A stretch of 64,000 nucleotides of DNA, taken from positions 682,001 through 746,000 of the forward strand of contig NZ_JQFA01000002.1 in NCBI RefSeq assembly GCF_000763385.1, given 5' to 3'. Position numbers and translations under genes: made by a program. The stretch comes from Leptolyngbya sp. KIOST-1 (lineage in GTDB: Bacteria > Cyanobacteriota > Cyanobacteriia > Phormidesmidales > Phormidesmidaceae). Shown piece by piece: positions 18,263 through 27,237 of this stretch (position 1 is its first letter; each line of letters opens with the position of its first letter). The notes below the pieces were generated by a model, which had not been told where the DNA came from, did not search any database, and was given only the letters and a program-made list of their open reading frames with translations.

Positions 18263-20206
18263 ATGACCCGGCTGCCCATGACTCTGTTTACTCTGCGCTC
18301 CGCTACCAAAGACTTTGGCATCAAAGAAATTCTCCGCGATGCCAGCTTTAGCCTGGATGAGGGCGACAAGGTGGGGCTGATTGGCACCAACGGCTCCGGC
18401 AAATCGACCCTGCTGAAGATGATTGCGGGGCTAGAGCCCTTCGACGGCGGCGAGTTTTGGGTCAACCCTGGGGCCAAGGTGGTCTACCTGCCCCAGCAGC
18501 CCGACTTTGAGGCCGATCGCACCGTACTGGAGCAGGTGTTTGCCGATGCGGGCGAGCAGATGGCGCTGATTCGCGAGTACGAAGACCTCTCCCACCACCT
18601 GGCCCAGGGCACGGGCAATGCCGATGCGCTGATGGCTCGCCTCTCGGCAGTAACCGAGAAAATTGCTGCGGCTGACGCCTGGGATCTGGAGACCAACGCC
18701 AAGGTGATTCTCAGCAAGCTGGGCATTGACGACTTTGACGCCAAAGTGGGCGATCTGTCGGGGGGATACCGAAAGCGGGTGGCGATCGCCGCTGCCCTGC
18801 TGGCCGACCCCGACGCCCTGCTGATGGACGAGCCCACCAACCACCTGGATGCCGAATCGGTGGAGTGGCTCCAGAGCTACCTGGCAGGTTTCCGCGGCGC
18901 ACTGCTGCTGATCACCCACGATCGCTATTTTCTGGACCAGGTGACCAACCGCATTCTGGAGATCGATCGCGGCGACCTCTACAGCTACGCGGGCAACTAC
19001 GCCTACTACCTGGAGAAAAAGGCCCTGGCCGAGGCCGCGGAGGCAAGTTCGCAAAAGAAACACGCCGGGGTGCTGCGCCGCGAGTTGGAATGGCTGAAGC
19101 GCGGCCCTAAGGCCCGCAGCACCAAGCAAAAGGCCCGCATCGATCGCATCGGCGACATGCAGGCCAAGGAATTTAAGCAGACCCTGGGCCGGGTGGACAT
19201 TTCCACTGCCGGTCGCCGCATCGGCAAAAAGGTGATCGAGCTGGAGGATGTCTCCAAATGCTACGAAGACCGGGTTTTGTTCAAAGACTTCACCTACGCC
19301 TTTGCCCCGGACGATCGCATCGGCATCATCGGCCCCAACGGCGTCGGCAAATCGACCCTGATGAACGTGATCACCGGACGGCTGGAGCCCGATAGCGGCA
19401 CCGTCGACATCGGCACGACCATCCACGTGGGCTACTTCGACCAGCACTCCGAGGACCTGTTTGCCAACCCCAGCCAGCGGGTGATCGAGTACCTGAAGGA
19501 AACCGCCGAACTGGTGACTACGGCAGACGGCAGCGTGATTACCGCCTCGCAAATGCTGGAGCGGTTTTTGTTTACCTCCAACCAGCAGTACGCCCCGCTC
19601 GAAAAGCTCTCCGGCGGCGAGCGGCGGCGGCTGTTTTTGCTGCGGGTGCTGCTGTCGGCCCCCAACCTGCTGATTCTCGACGAGCCCACCAACGACCTCG
19701 ACGTACAGACCCTGGGCGTGCTGGAGGAGTACCTGGAGGAGTTCAACGGCTGCGTGATTGTGGTCTCCCACGATCGCTACTTTCTCGATCGCACCGTCAA
19801 CACCATCTTTGCCTTTGAGGGCGACGGCATTCTGCGCCAGTATCCCGGCAACTACTCGGTGTATTTAGACTACAAAAAAGCCGATTTAGCCGCCGAAAGA
19901 GAAACCGAACCGCTGGCTGCCAGTAAAACCTCTGCTGCATCAACCCAGCCGGCAGCCAAGCCCGATGCAACCGCTGAGGCCAAACCCAAAAAGCTTTCCT
20001 ACAAAGAAAAGCGCGAATACGAGCAGCTAGAGGCCCAAATTCCTGCCCTGGAAGCTGAAAAAGAAGCGCTGGAGAAACAGCTCTACGGCAACCCGCCCAG
20101 CGACTACGCTGAGGTCGCCAAGCTGTCTGAGCGCCTGGGCGAACTCACCACCACCATCGACACCTCCACCGAGCGCTGGCTGGAACTCGCCGAACGGATG
20201 GAGTAG
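18263..20206 (+). CDS. uup: ABC-F ATPase, Uup type
   Basis: A 647-residue soluble protein with two ABC ATPase domains. Walker A GTNGSGKST and signature LSGGYRKR lie in the first, and GPNGVGKST and LSGGERRR in the second. Both have LMDEPTNHLD/LDEPTNDLD Walker B motifs. An ABC-F linker with arginine- and lysine-rich helices separates them. The C-terminus (about 580-647) is the charged coiled coil of Uup, so it is not a transporter. Uup acts on ribosomes and affects branched DNA and transposon excision. AAGG precedes the ATG at 18263; a second ATG lies five codons later. Confidence 0.88.
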   Translation: MTRLPMTLFTLRSATKDFGIKEILRDASFSLDEGDKVGLIGTNGSGKSTLLKMIAGLEPFDGGEFWVNPGAKVVYLPQQPDFEADRTVLEQVFADAGEQMALIREYEDLSHHLAQGTGNADALMARLSAVTEKIAAADAWDLETNAKVILSKLGIDDFDAKVGDLSGGYRKRVAIAAALLADPDALLMDEPTNHLDAESVEWLQSYLAGFRGALLLITHDRYFLDQVTNRILEIDRGDLYSYAGNYAYYLEKKALAEAAEASSQKKHAGVLRRELEWLKRGPKARSTKQKARIDRIGDMQAKEFKQTLGRVDISTAGRRIGKKVIELEDVSKCYEDRVLFKDFTYAFAPDDRIGIIGPNGVGKSTLMNVITGRLEPDSGTVDIGTTIHVGYFDQHSEDLFANPSQRVIEYLKETAELVTTADGSVITASQMLERFLFTSNQQYAPLEKLSGGERRRLFLLRVLLSAPNLLILDEPTNDLDVQTLGVLEEYLEEFNGCVIVVSHDRYFLDRTVNTIFAFEGDGILRQYPGNYSVYLDYKKADLAAERETEPLAASKTSAASTQPAAKPDATAEAKPKKLSYKEKREYEQLEAQIPALEAEKEALEKQLYGNPPSDYAEVAKLSERLGELTTTIDTSTERWLELAERME

Positions 20207-20396
20207 CTTACGGTTTCAGGCGGTTGGGGTGCTGCCCAAGGTTTATGCCAAATCCGAATCCCATAACCCCGATTCCAAACGAGAGACTTGCTTAGGAGCA
20301 CAGGCGAGGCCCAGCCAGCGCCTGTGCGGTGATTGCCCAACCTGACTGGGCTATCCAAGACAGCTTCAGTATCGACAGTCTTGCCCAGCCGCTACA

Positions 20397-20435
20397 ACGG
20401 CAAAAGCGACGGCAGATTGCCGTCGCTTTTGCCGT
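20397..20435. terminator. Perfect 18-bp hairpin, bidirectional terminator
   Basis: Bases 20397-20414 are the exact complement of 20418-20435 around a GAT loop. The stem includes AAAA before the GC core and TTTT after it, so on either strand the core GCGACGGCA/TGCCGTCGC is followed by a T-run. It lies between the convergent uup and the repeat-protein gene and would terminate both. Confidence 0.8.
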
Positions 20436-20571
20436 CTGGGGAAGTTCCCCTGAAGGAGCAAACCCAGCAGCATGGCTGCGTTCTGCCCCACGCTACCCAG
20501 CCGACGGGAACCCTGATCTTAGCGTGGCAGTTGGGTTGAGTAGCGATCGCTCCCCAGATTAGAGAGGTCAA

Positions 20572-21297
20572 CTATTGGCCGGGAACGGCACGGTTGCCAG
20601 GGCCTTGGTCATTGGGCGCTACTACCCCAGGCAGAGTCGTATCCTGACCCGGCTGGTTCATCATTGGCTGCTGCTGCATCGGCTGTTGCTGAGTACCCTG
20701 ACCGGGGACAACGCGATTGCCAGGCCCTTGGTCATTGGGAGCCACTATCCCAGGCAGAGTCGTATCCTGGCCCGGCTGGTTCATCATCGGCTGCTGCTGG
20801 GTAGGCTGCTGCTGGGTGGGTTCCTGATCGGGGAAAGCCCGGTTCTCAGGCCCGGCATCGTTGGGTGCCACTACCCCAGGCAGGTTGGTATCCTGACCCT
20901 GTTGTTGGGTGGGACGCTGCTGCTGCTGGGTAGGCTGCTGCTGAGTGGGTTCCTGATCGGGGAAAGCCCGGTTCTCAGGGCCGGCGTCGTTGGGCGCTAC
21001 TACCCCAGGCAGGCTGGTATCTTGAGGCTGGGCAGTGCGCTCGCCCGAGGCGCGGTTTTCGGCACCGTAGGCATCGAACTCAGCCATATCCGCAAGCGGA
21101 ACAGCGCGGTTGTTAGGCCCTCTGTCGGTGGGAGAAAGAATCCCTCGGGTCAGGCTGTTGCTGCGGTATTCAAACCGGCTGGCAATGCCGTTTCGAGAGC
21201 CATTGGCCTCAGGTTGGAAGGTTTCTTGAGCCTGGACAGCCGTCCCAGCGGCCAGGGCCAAAGTGGCAGACAAAGAACCTAAAATAAAGCGTTTCAT
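20572..21297 (-). CDS. Secreted Gln/Pro-rich repeat protein
   Basis: A 241-residue protein with a clear signal peptide (MKRFILGSLSATLALAAGTA, cleavage near AVQAQ). The mature part has five copies of a unit based on LPGVVAPND(A/Q)GP(E/G)NRA(F/V)P. The first copy is degenerate (RGILSPTDRGPNNRAVP). The others are separated by TQQQPTQQQ and PMMNQPGQDT spacers. AAGGAGA precedes the ATG at 21297; an in-frame codon seven residues upstream is less likely. No enzyme motif is visible. Periplasmic or outer-surface location is inferred. The near-identical DNA of the last units suggests recent duplication. Confidence 0.75.
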   Translation of the reverse strand: MKRFILGSLSATLALAAGTAVQAQETFQPEANGSRNGIASRFEYRSNSLTRGILSPTDRGPNNRAVPLADMAEFDAYGAENRASGERTAQPQDTSLPGVVAPNDAGPENRAFPDQEPTQQQPTQQQQRPTQQQGQDTNLPGVVAPNDAGPENRAFPDQEPTQQQPTQQQPMMNQPGQDTTLPGIVAPNDQGPGNRVVPGQGTQQQPMQQQPMMNQPGQDTTLPGVVAPNDQGPGNRAVPGQ

Positions 21298-21714
21298 TAC
21301 GTCTCCTTTCGTGGTCATCTCACTTGAGTGCTGGCGGCAAATTTATACCTCCAAGGAAACCCAGTTCTAAATTTGATTTCTTCTCACCCCAGAGTGGTGG
21401 AGTGCCCATCAAAATCAATTCAGTCCGGGTTTTGCCGCTTTTACTTAACTTAACGATGAATTTTACGTAGCCTATCGGTTGATAGTTGTAGATTTCTCGT
21501 GCGCAAAACGCGCCGTATGGTAGATAGAAAAGTTCCCTTGTTTTGCCCCCCAGAGCGGCGCGATCAGCTTTTTTGCTCCAGTTGTCCAGGCCAAATGCAG
21601 CGCGATAATGACGCATAAATACCTGAAGTGTTTCCCGCCTAGGCAAATAGTTTGACAGGGCCGTAGGGTGGGTCCAGCCCACCAGCACAGAATTGTCGAA
21701 GGACTGAAGGGCTT
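21298..21714. other. Intergenic region upstream of the repeat protein
   Basis: This stretch is less GC-rich than its neighbours. A 122-codon minus ORF (21320-21688) fills most of it, but it has no ribosome site or recognisable motif. It begins in a GTGGGCTGGACCCACC word, an interspersed palindromic type. I do not support it as a gene. Confidence 0.4.
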
Positions 21715-22032
21715 TTGAACCGCAGTAGAACTTGCGTTCCTTGGACCCGGCTGGTAGATGGGGTAGTATCGGCAGTAACGTTAGCCGTTGGGAGGGTTGG
21801 TGCCTTGTTCCATCTCTATTTTGGGGCCTTTGATATTGTCCTCTATCTGGGGGGCACCTACGCGGCGATCGCCCTCTCCAAGGCCATTTGTGACCAAATG
21901 GACGCTGCTGAAGTCGCCCAGACCACTGACACCACTGAGGTTACCCTCGCCCCCATGCAGCCCATTGCGCCCCAGTTCGTCGCCCCGGTTACAAAGCGGG
22001 AAGACGTGAGCGTCCGAGTTTCCGTCAACTAA
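21715..22032 (+). CDS. Hypothetical small protein with one hydrophobic segment
   Basis: A 105-codon frame with a TTG start (21715) and an AAGG nearby. It shows one hydrophobic stretch (about 25-60) and a Thr/Pro/Val-rich hydrophilic tail. No family is recognised and the start is uncertain. It could be a small membrane protein or chance. Confidence 0.35.
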   Translation: MNRSRTCVPWTRLVDGVVSAVTLAVGRVGALFHLYFGAFDIVLYLGGTYAAIALSKAICDQMDAAEVAQTTDTTEVTLAPMQPIAPQFVAPVTKREDVSVRVSVN

Positions 22033-22509
22033 AGCTCCCAACGCACCGATGGGCCTGAGCGGGGTGCATCCGGTTGGAGGATGAAGCCCTCTACGAGAGT
22101 TGAGACGCTCCACGTATTGCTGCCGGAGTGCGCGGATTGATGCGGCCCCAGCGCAACCTCAGGCCGACGGACTGGCCCTGGGTGTACCCCTTGTCAGCCC
22201 ATCGTGCCGTGAACCTGCACCTCCGCTCTCTCCATACCGGAGGGCCCTGCGGCCTAGCGGGGGAAAGCGGGGGCTAAAACTGGCCTAAATGTTTGCCGAT
22301 AACGGCAGGGTAGTGGGACAAGGGGTAAGTGTGGGGGAGGCGCTAGGCCGTTGTGCCAGCGCTAGCGCAACGGCCCTCGCTATATTGAATCTAGAGGGGG
22401 CGATCGCCCCAGTACGAGCCAATTTTGTCTTCTGGTGCTCTACTTTTTGTGTTTTATGCCAATGTAGGTTGCTGGCAAAGCACACTAGGGAGCAAACAGG
22501 GTCGATAGA
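22033..22509. other. Intergenic region with an inverted repeat
   Basis: About 475 bases without a supported gene. GGCCGTTG near 22347 and CAACGGCC near 22367 form an inverted repeat around a GCGCTAGCGC-rich loop, upstream of the BrkB family gene. It is either an interspersed palindrome or a leader structure. Confidence 0.4.
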
Positions 22510-23532
22510 ATGAGGAAACAATTGGTGCGGTTTGGGCATTGGCGACGCGCATGGGCAATGGCACACCACTGGATTAACAACGGGGCTATGCTCGATTTCT
22601 TCAAATATCGAGTGGGGCAGTCGGCATGGACCAAGCTGATTGGCCGCACCCTGATCAAATGGCAGCAGGATGACTGCCTGGAAATGGGGGCTGCTCTGGC
22701 CTACTACGCCCTGTTTTCCATGTTTCCGATGATTCTGGTATCGCTGAGCGTGGTTGGCTTCCTGATTGGCCCCAACACGGTCGCCTACAATGCCGTGCTC
22801 AACTTTGCCCAGGAGACCCTACCGCCTGACGCCTTCCCCATTGTGCAGACGACGCTGATTCAGTTTCACACCGGCAGCACCAGCGCCAGCATCGTGGGCT
22901 TTGGCATTCTGCTGTTTACCTCCAGCGGCTTCTTTGGAGCGCTCAGCCGCTCTTTCGACAAAATTTGGCACACCAAGCCTCGCCACCACCGCTTCGACGG
23001 GGTGGGGGAAGTGGCGTTTATCTTTTTGTGGCGGCGGTTTCTGGCGTTTTTGCTGGTGATGGGGGCCACCAGCCTTATCTTTGTGTCGCTAATCTCCAAT
23101 ATTGCGATCGATACCGTTACCAAAATTCTGGAAGGGGTCCATCAGTGGGTAGTGGTGATCGGCATTGACCAGGTGCAGCTGCTGTCGTGGCTGCGGGTGG
23201 GCGTTTCCTTTGTCACGCTCACCCTGGTGGTCATGGTGCTCTACAAAACCCTGCCCAGCACCCGCGTGGGCTGGCGCGATGTGTGGCTGGGGGCGCTGTT
23301 TACCGCTGTGCTGTGGCTGATTTTGCAGCAGCTGATCAGCAATAGCGTAATTAGCCTGGGCAGCCAGTTTCGCTCCTACGGCGTGGTGGGCGGGGTGATG
23401 GTGCTGATGCTGTGGATTTACCTCACCAGCCAAATTTTCTTTCTGGGCGGCGAGCTGACCTATGTCTACGCCCATCTGTTTGGCAGCCGCAAGGGTCACA
23501 AAAAGCTGGCGGCCAAAGTAGGGAGCCGGTAG
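22510..23532 (+). CDS. YihY/BrkB family membrane protein
   Basis: A 340-residue protein with about six transmembrane segments from residue 70 onward. The family signature is visible: DDCLEMGAALAYYALFSMFPM at the first helix, SGFFGALSRSFDKIW in the middle and LWIYLTSQIFFLGGELTYVYA near the end. The molecular activity of this family is unknown; it is not an RNase despite old annotations. AGGG lies about eight bases before the ATG. The nearest downstream gene is cysC, separated by about 170 bases. Confidence 0.85.
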   Translation: MRKQLVRFGHWRRAWAMAHHWINNGAMLDFFKYRVGQSAWTKLIGRTLIKWQQDDCLEMGAALAYYALFSMFPMILVSLSVVGFLIGPNTVAYNAVLNFAQETLPPDAFPIVQTTLIQFHTGSTSASIVGFGILLFTSSGFFGALSRSFDKIWHTKPRHHRFDGVGEVAFIFLWRRFLAFLLVMGATSLIFVSLISNIAIDTVTKILEGVHQWVVVIGIDQVQLLSWLRVGVSFVTLTLVVMVLYKTLPSTRVGWRDVWLGALFTAVLWLILQQLISNSVISLGSQFRSYGVVGGVMVLMLWIYLTSQIFFLGGELTYVYAHLFGSRKGHKKLAAKVGSR

Positions 23533-23703
23533 GGGCAGTTGTCCAGTTGTCATTTGACCAATGGATACCCCCAAAATCAGAGGTTACGGCCCCTGGCCTG
23601 GTGGGGGATGGGTGTTGCCCCGCCGAGGGGACAAGGGTGGTCACCAGAATGGATGACACGCCCTCCGTGGTTTAATTTATAGAGCAGATACGGAGTTGAT
23701 GGC

Positions 23704-24255
23704 ATGGCTACAGCGCAGCGTGGGGTAACAATCTGGTTTACAGGGCTGAGCGGGTCGGGTAAATCGACCATTGCTCGGGCTCTGGAGGCCGAACTGCGTC
23801 AGCGGGGCTGCCAGCTGGAGGTGCTCGACGGCGACATCGTGCGCACCAACCTGACCAAAGGCCTGGGCTTTAGTAAAGAGGACCGGGATGAGAACATTCG
23901 CCGGATTGGCTTTGTCTCTCACCTGCTGACCCGCAACGGCGTGGTGGTGCTGGTATCGGCGATTTCCCCCTATCGGGAGGCGCGGGATCAGGTGCGCGAT
24001 CGCATCGACGATTTTGTTGAAGTCTTTGTCGATGCCCCCCTGGCCGTGTGCGAAGACCGCGACGTCAAAGGCCTCTACAAAAAAGCCAGGGCTGGCGAAA
24101 TCAAGCAGTTCACCGGCATTGACGACCCCTACGAGCCTCCCCTCAACCCGGAGGTGCACTGCCACACTGACCAGCAAAGCGTTGAGGATAGCGTGGCCCA
24201 GGTCATCGCCAAGCTCGAAGCAATGGGTTACCTGGCAGCGGCAGCGGTAGCCTAG
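23704..24255 (+). CDS. cysC: Adenylyl-sulfate kinase
   Basis: A 183-residue APS kinase. Walker A is GLSGSGKST at residues 14-22. Next come LDGDIVR and the substrate-binding region ENIRRIGFV, then the lid-region sequence [25 protein letters not shown]. It phosphorylates APS to PAPS for sulfate assimilation or sulfation. GGAG precedes the ATG by eight bases. It stands alone, without sulfate adenylyltransferase nearby. Confidence 0.93.
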   Translation: MATAQRGVTIWFTGLSGSGKSTIARALEAELRQRGCQLEVLDGDIVRTNLTKGLGFSKEDRDENIRRIGFVSHLLTRNGVVVLVSAISPYREARDQVRDRIDDFVEVFVDAPLAVCEDRDVKGLYKKARAGEIKQFTGIDDPYEPPLNPEVHCHTDQQSVEDSVAQVIAKLEAMGYLAAAAVA

Positions 24256-24364
24256 AGGGCGCATCTAAAGAGGGCGCATCTAATATAGAGCAGTGGGCGT
24301 CGCTGAATGCAGGTATGTTATGCCCCCCCAGCCCCCCCATCCTGATACTGCATCCTGATACTGC
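24254..24364. repeat. Two short tandem duplications after cysC
   Basis: The 15-mer starting AGAGGGCGCATC occurs twice back to back (24254-24268, 24269-24283), the first overlapping the cysC stop. A second unit, ATCCTGATACTGC, is duplicated at 24339-24351 and 24352-24364. Both look like slippage products. Confidence 0.7.
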
Positions 24365-24453
24365 TAGCGAAATATTTCGCAATCCAACTTCCCTGTCCTG
24401 GCTCCTAAGATACAAGGGGGCGATGAATCCGGGTTATACGATGATGACACGTC

Positions 24454-27237
24454 CTACCCCCCCGCTTCCCCCCGCCGTCGGGCATGTTTCCCAAACAGGT
24501 GGGCGGGGGCCTCGCGGCGGGCGTAGCTAACCAGGTAGTCATGTACCAGCTGATAGCGATCGATGGGGATGTCGGGTAGCAAAAACACCAGGCCCGACCC
24601 CACCAGAATGTAAAGCACCAGGTCCATCTGGTCTTCCCGGTAGTCGGCCCCGCGCAGGTCGAGTTCTTCCTCCAGGTCTTCGCGGCTTTTTTGGGGGCGG
24701 TAGGGGCGGCCCTCGCGATCGATGTCGGTCAGCAGGTAGAGCACCAGTTGGGCCAGGCCAGCGTTTTCAGGGCCGCAGTCGTGGACGACGGTGCCCAGGA
24801 AGTTTTGCACCAGGGTTTCTTTGGGGTGGTTGCCCAGGGCTAGATAGGCGGCCAGGGTGGTGATTGCCTGGCGCTGGAGCTGCGCGCCCACCACCTGTAG
24901 CTCGATCGGGCGCACCTCACCAATGGCGTCGGCCAGGTCGGCCACCAGGCGATCGATCAGGGCGGTTTCGAGGTAGAAGTGGGCGTCGTCGGTGAGGCGA
25001 CGAATTAGAAACTTGGCGTCGGTGGCTCTGAAGTTGCCCAGGTAGTAGCGGTAGTCGCGACTGAGAATGTCGTTGTTGAGGATGTCGAGGTCAAAGCCGC
25101 GCTCAATTTCGAGCAAGTAGTGGAGATAGTCCTCCCGCAGGGCCAGCACCACCTTCAGATAGGGGGCATTGAGACAGTCAATTAAAAAGGCGTAAAAGTC
25201 TCGCCGCTGAAATAGCTCCCCGGCCTCGACAAAAAACTCCTCAAACTGGTCAAAAATCAGCACAATCTGGCGATAGCTACGCTCGGTGAGGGCTTTAAGG
25301 CGCGCGATCAAGTCATTGGGGCCGATGGGGGCAGCCGGGGGAATGCCGTCGCCATCGGCCTCGCTCTGCTGCTGTAGGGCGCGGGCCAGGGCCTGGTTGA
25401 CCTCGTCGGGCCAGTCGCGGTAGCCCCTGACCAGCACGGCTAGGGTCGATCGCCCCTCCGGGAACGATCGGTCGAGGGCGGGCATTAGTCCAGCGTAGAG
25501 AATGGAGCTTTTGCCCACCCCCGAAGGGCCATGGATGACAATCAGCGGATAGCGGGCCTGCTCCAGGCGGTAGGTGAGGGTTTCAACATCCACCAGGCGA
25601 CCGGAGGCCTGAATTTCGGTCGCCATTGTAGCCTGGGGCGATGGCGCTGGTATGGCCGGGGAGTAGGCCTGGGGCTGAATTTCGCCCGCTCCAATGAAGG
25701 CCCGCAGCCGAAACTGGGTATCGACCCGGCGCAGTTTAAGCGTGACGCCAAAGGCCGCCCGGTAGTCTTTTTGTTGGTAATACTGCTGTTGCAGAGTTTG
25801 CAGAATGCTGCGGTAGAGGGGCAGATCGCTGTTGGGATCGGTGTGGGTAGCGGCGTCTTCGAGCAGGGCGATCGCCCGCTGAGGCTCGTCCTGGGCTATG
25901 TGTACGCGCCCCAGCAGATAGAAGTACCAGCCCCGCTGGTACTGGTTGGCCACCGCCAGGTCGGTGTTGGCGGCTGTCAACGCCGAGGGCAACGTCGGGG
26001 TCAACGACTCGGGAATGACCTCGGACAGGGCGGCATCGCCGTGGACAGCCCCCGCGATCGCCAGAATTTGCAGGGCCCGCTCCGCCTGGGTTTGGGCGGT
26101 GGTGGCATCGCCCCGGGCCAGGGCCACCTCCGCCAGGTAGCCGTGGTTGCGGGCCAGGCGAATGGGGTCCTGGCGGTGCAGGGTCAGCCCCTCCTCGGCG
26201 GTGCGGGCCAGGGCGGCCCAGGCCCCCAGCTTTTGCTGCACCTCCGCCAGGGCATGGATAAACTTACCCACCAACTCCGACTGCTCCAGGTGGCGAAAAA
26301 TGCGCAGACAGGCCGAAAAGTGGCCCTCGGCCTTGTGCAGCATGCGATCGTACACGACCCGCTGCAGCACCGCCTGACTGCGGCAGGTCACCCCCAGGTA
26401 GAACAGCAGGACGGCCTGTTTTTGGCGGGGGGTGGGGGGTGAGGGGGTGAGGGGATGGGACGGTGGGGGGGCGTGGGTCGCTTTTTGCCAGTAGGTCAGG
26501 CTTTGCTCAAAGTGGTAGCGGGCCACGTCCAGGTCGCTGCGGCTCAAGGCGTCGCGGCCCTTGAGAAAGTCTAGGCTGGCCTTGAGTTCGCCGTCAAGGC
26601 TGGCCTGGGTTTGGGCAATATCGGCCAGGGCAAACTCCAGTTCGGTGCGCAGGGCCGACCCCTGGCTATAGTTGGAGGCCTCCCTGTGGTGGGGGCTGTC
26701 ATCCCCCAGGGCCAGCATGGTGGCAAACAGATCGTTGGCGTTGACGTGCAGGGAGTGAATCAGTTCCCCCGGCGGATACTCGAAGGGAATGGGGGCGGCG
26801 GCAAAGCTCTTGAAGTCGGGGGCGTGGCGGGTGAGGCTGGCCAGGGTGCGATCGCTGACCCACAGCACCACCGGAAAGGGCAGCGCCTGGGGAAAGGCGT
26901 TGCGGCCGAGGTTGGCCGCTTTAAACACGGCGGCCAGGTTTTGCACCTGGTCCAGCCCGGTCACCATCAGGGCAAAGGAGGGATTGCCCAGGGGCTCGGC
27001 GGTCAGCGCCTGCAGCAGGGTGACAATCTGCTCGGGCAGCGATCGCTCGACCACCGGGGCGACTGTGTACAGGTGGTCCACCACCAGTCGCCGCAGGCGC
27101 GAGTAGTTGCACCGCACCAGCACCAGCGAAAAGCGGTTGGGCCGCAGGGTGATAGCCCGCTGAAGCTCCGCCAGGGCAGCCTGGTTGTGGGCCAAAATCT
27201 CGGTGGGGCTGGCGCTGCCCGGGCTGGTGCTGCTCAC
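24454..27237 (-). CDS. TPR-containing STAND ATPase with an N-terminal degenerate NTPase-like region
   Basis: A 927-residue protein. Residues 1-160 resemble a P-loop-type domain that has lost its Walker A (RFSLVLVRCNYSRL, then FPVVLWVSD). Residues 200-510 are helical TPR-like repeats, broken at 254-272 by a Pro/Ser/Thr linker. Residues 530-750 form an nSTAND1-like ATPase with Walker A HGPSGVGKSS (569-578) and Walker B IVLIFDQFEEFF (658-669). A helical C-terminal region ends with a winged-helix-like QLVHDYLVSYAR. The start overlaps the upstream ATPase gene by four bases (ATGA). STAND proteins switch between monomer and oligomer and often serve in defence or signalling. No separate effector domain is obvious. 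Confidence 0.75.
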   Translation of the reverse strand: MSSTSPGSASPTEILAHNQAALAELQRAITLRPNRFSLVLVRCNYSRLRRLVVDHLYTVAPVVERSLPEQIVTLLQALTAEPLGNPSFALMVTGLDQVQNLAAVFKAANLGRNAFPQALPFPVVLWVSDRTLASLTRHAPDFKSFAAAPIPFEYPPGELIHSLHVNANDLFATMLALGDDSPHHREASNYSQGSALRTELEFALADIAQTQASLDGELKASLDFLKGRDALSRSDLDVARYHFEQSLTYWQKATHAPPPSHPLTPSPPTPRQKQAVLLFYLGVTCRSQAVLQRVVYDRMLHKAEGHFSACLRIFRHLEQSELVGKFIHALAEVQQKLGAWAALARTAEEGLTLHRQDPIRLARNHGYLAEVALARGDATTAQTQAERALQILAIAGAVHGDAALSEVIPESLTPTLPSALTAANTDLAVANQYQRGWYFYLLGRVHIAQDEPQRAIALLEDAATHTDPNSDLPLYRSILQTLQQQYYQQKDYRAAFGVTLKLRRVDTQFRLRAFIGAGEIQPQAYSPAIPAPSPQATMATEIQASGRLVDVETLTYRLEQARYPLIVIHGPSGVGKSSILYAGLMPALDRSFPEGRSTLAVLVRGYRDWPDEVNQALARALQQQSEADGDGIPPAAPIGPNDLIARLKALTERSYRQIVLIFDQFEEFFVEAGELFQRRDFYAFLIDCLNAPYLKVVLALREDYLHYLLEIERGFDLDILNNDILSRDYRYYLGNFRATDAKFLIRRLTDDAHFYLETALIDRLVADLADAIGEVRPIELQVVGAQLQRQAITTLAAYLALGNHPKETLVQNFLGTVVHDCGPENAGLAQLVLYLLTDIDREGRPYRPQKSREDLEEELDLRGADYREDQMDLVLYILVGSGLVFLLPDIPIDRYQLVHDYLVSYARREAPAHLFGKHARRRGEAGG

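Noticed and set aside
18431-19771. 446-codon minus ORF
   Set aside because: Antisense shadow of the ABC-F gene.
21320-21688. 122-codon minus ORF next to the repeat protein
   Set aside because: No ribosome site, begins in an interspersed palindrome, and no recognisable motifs. Left as intergenic.
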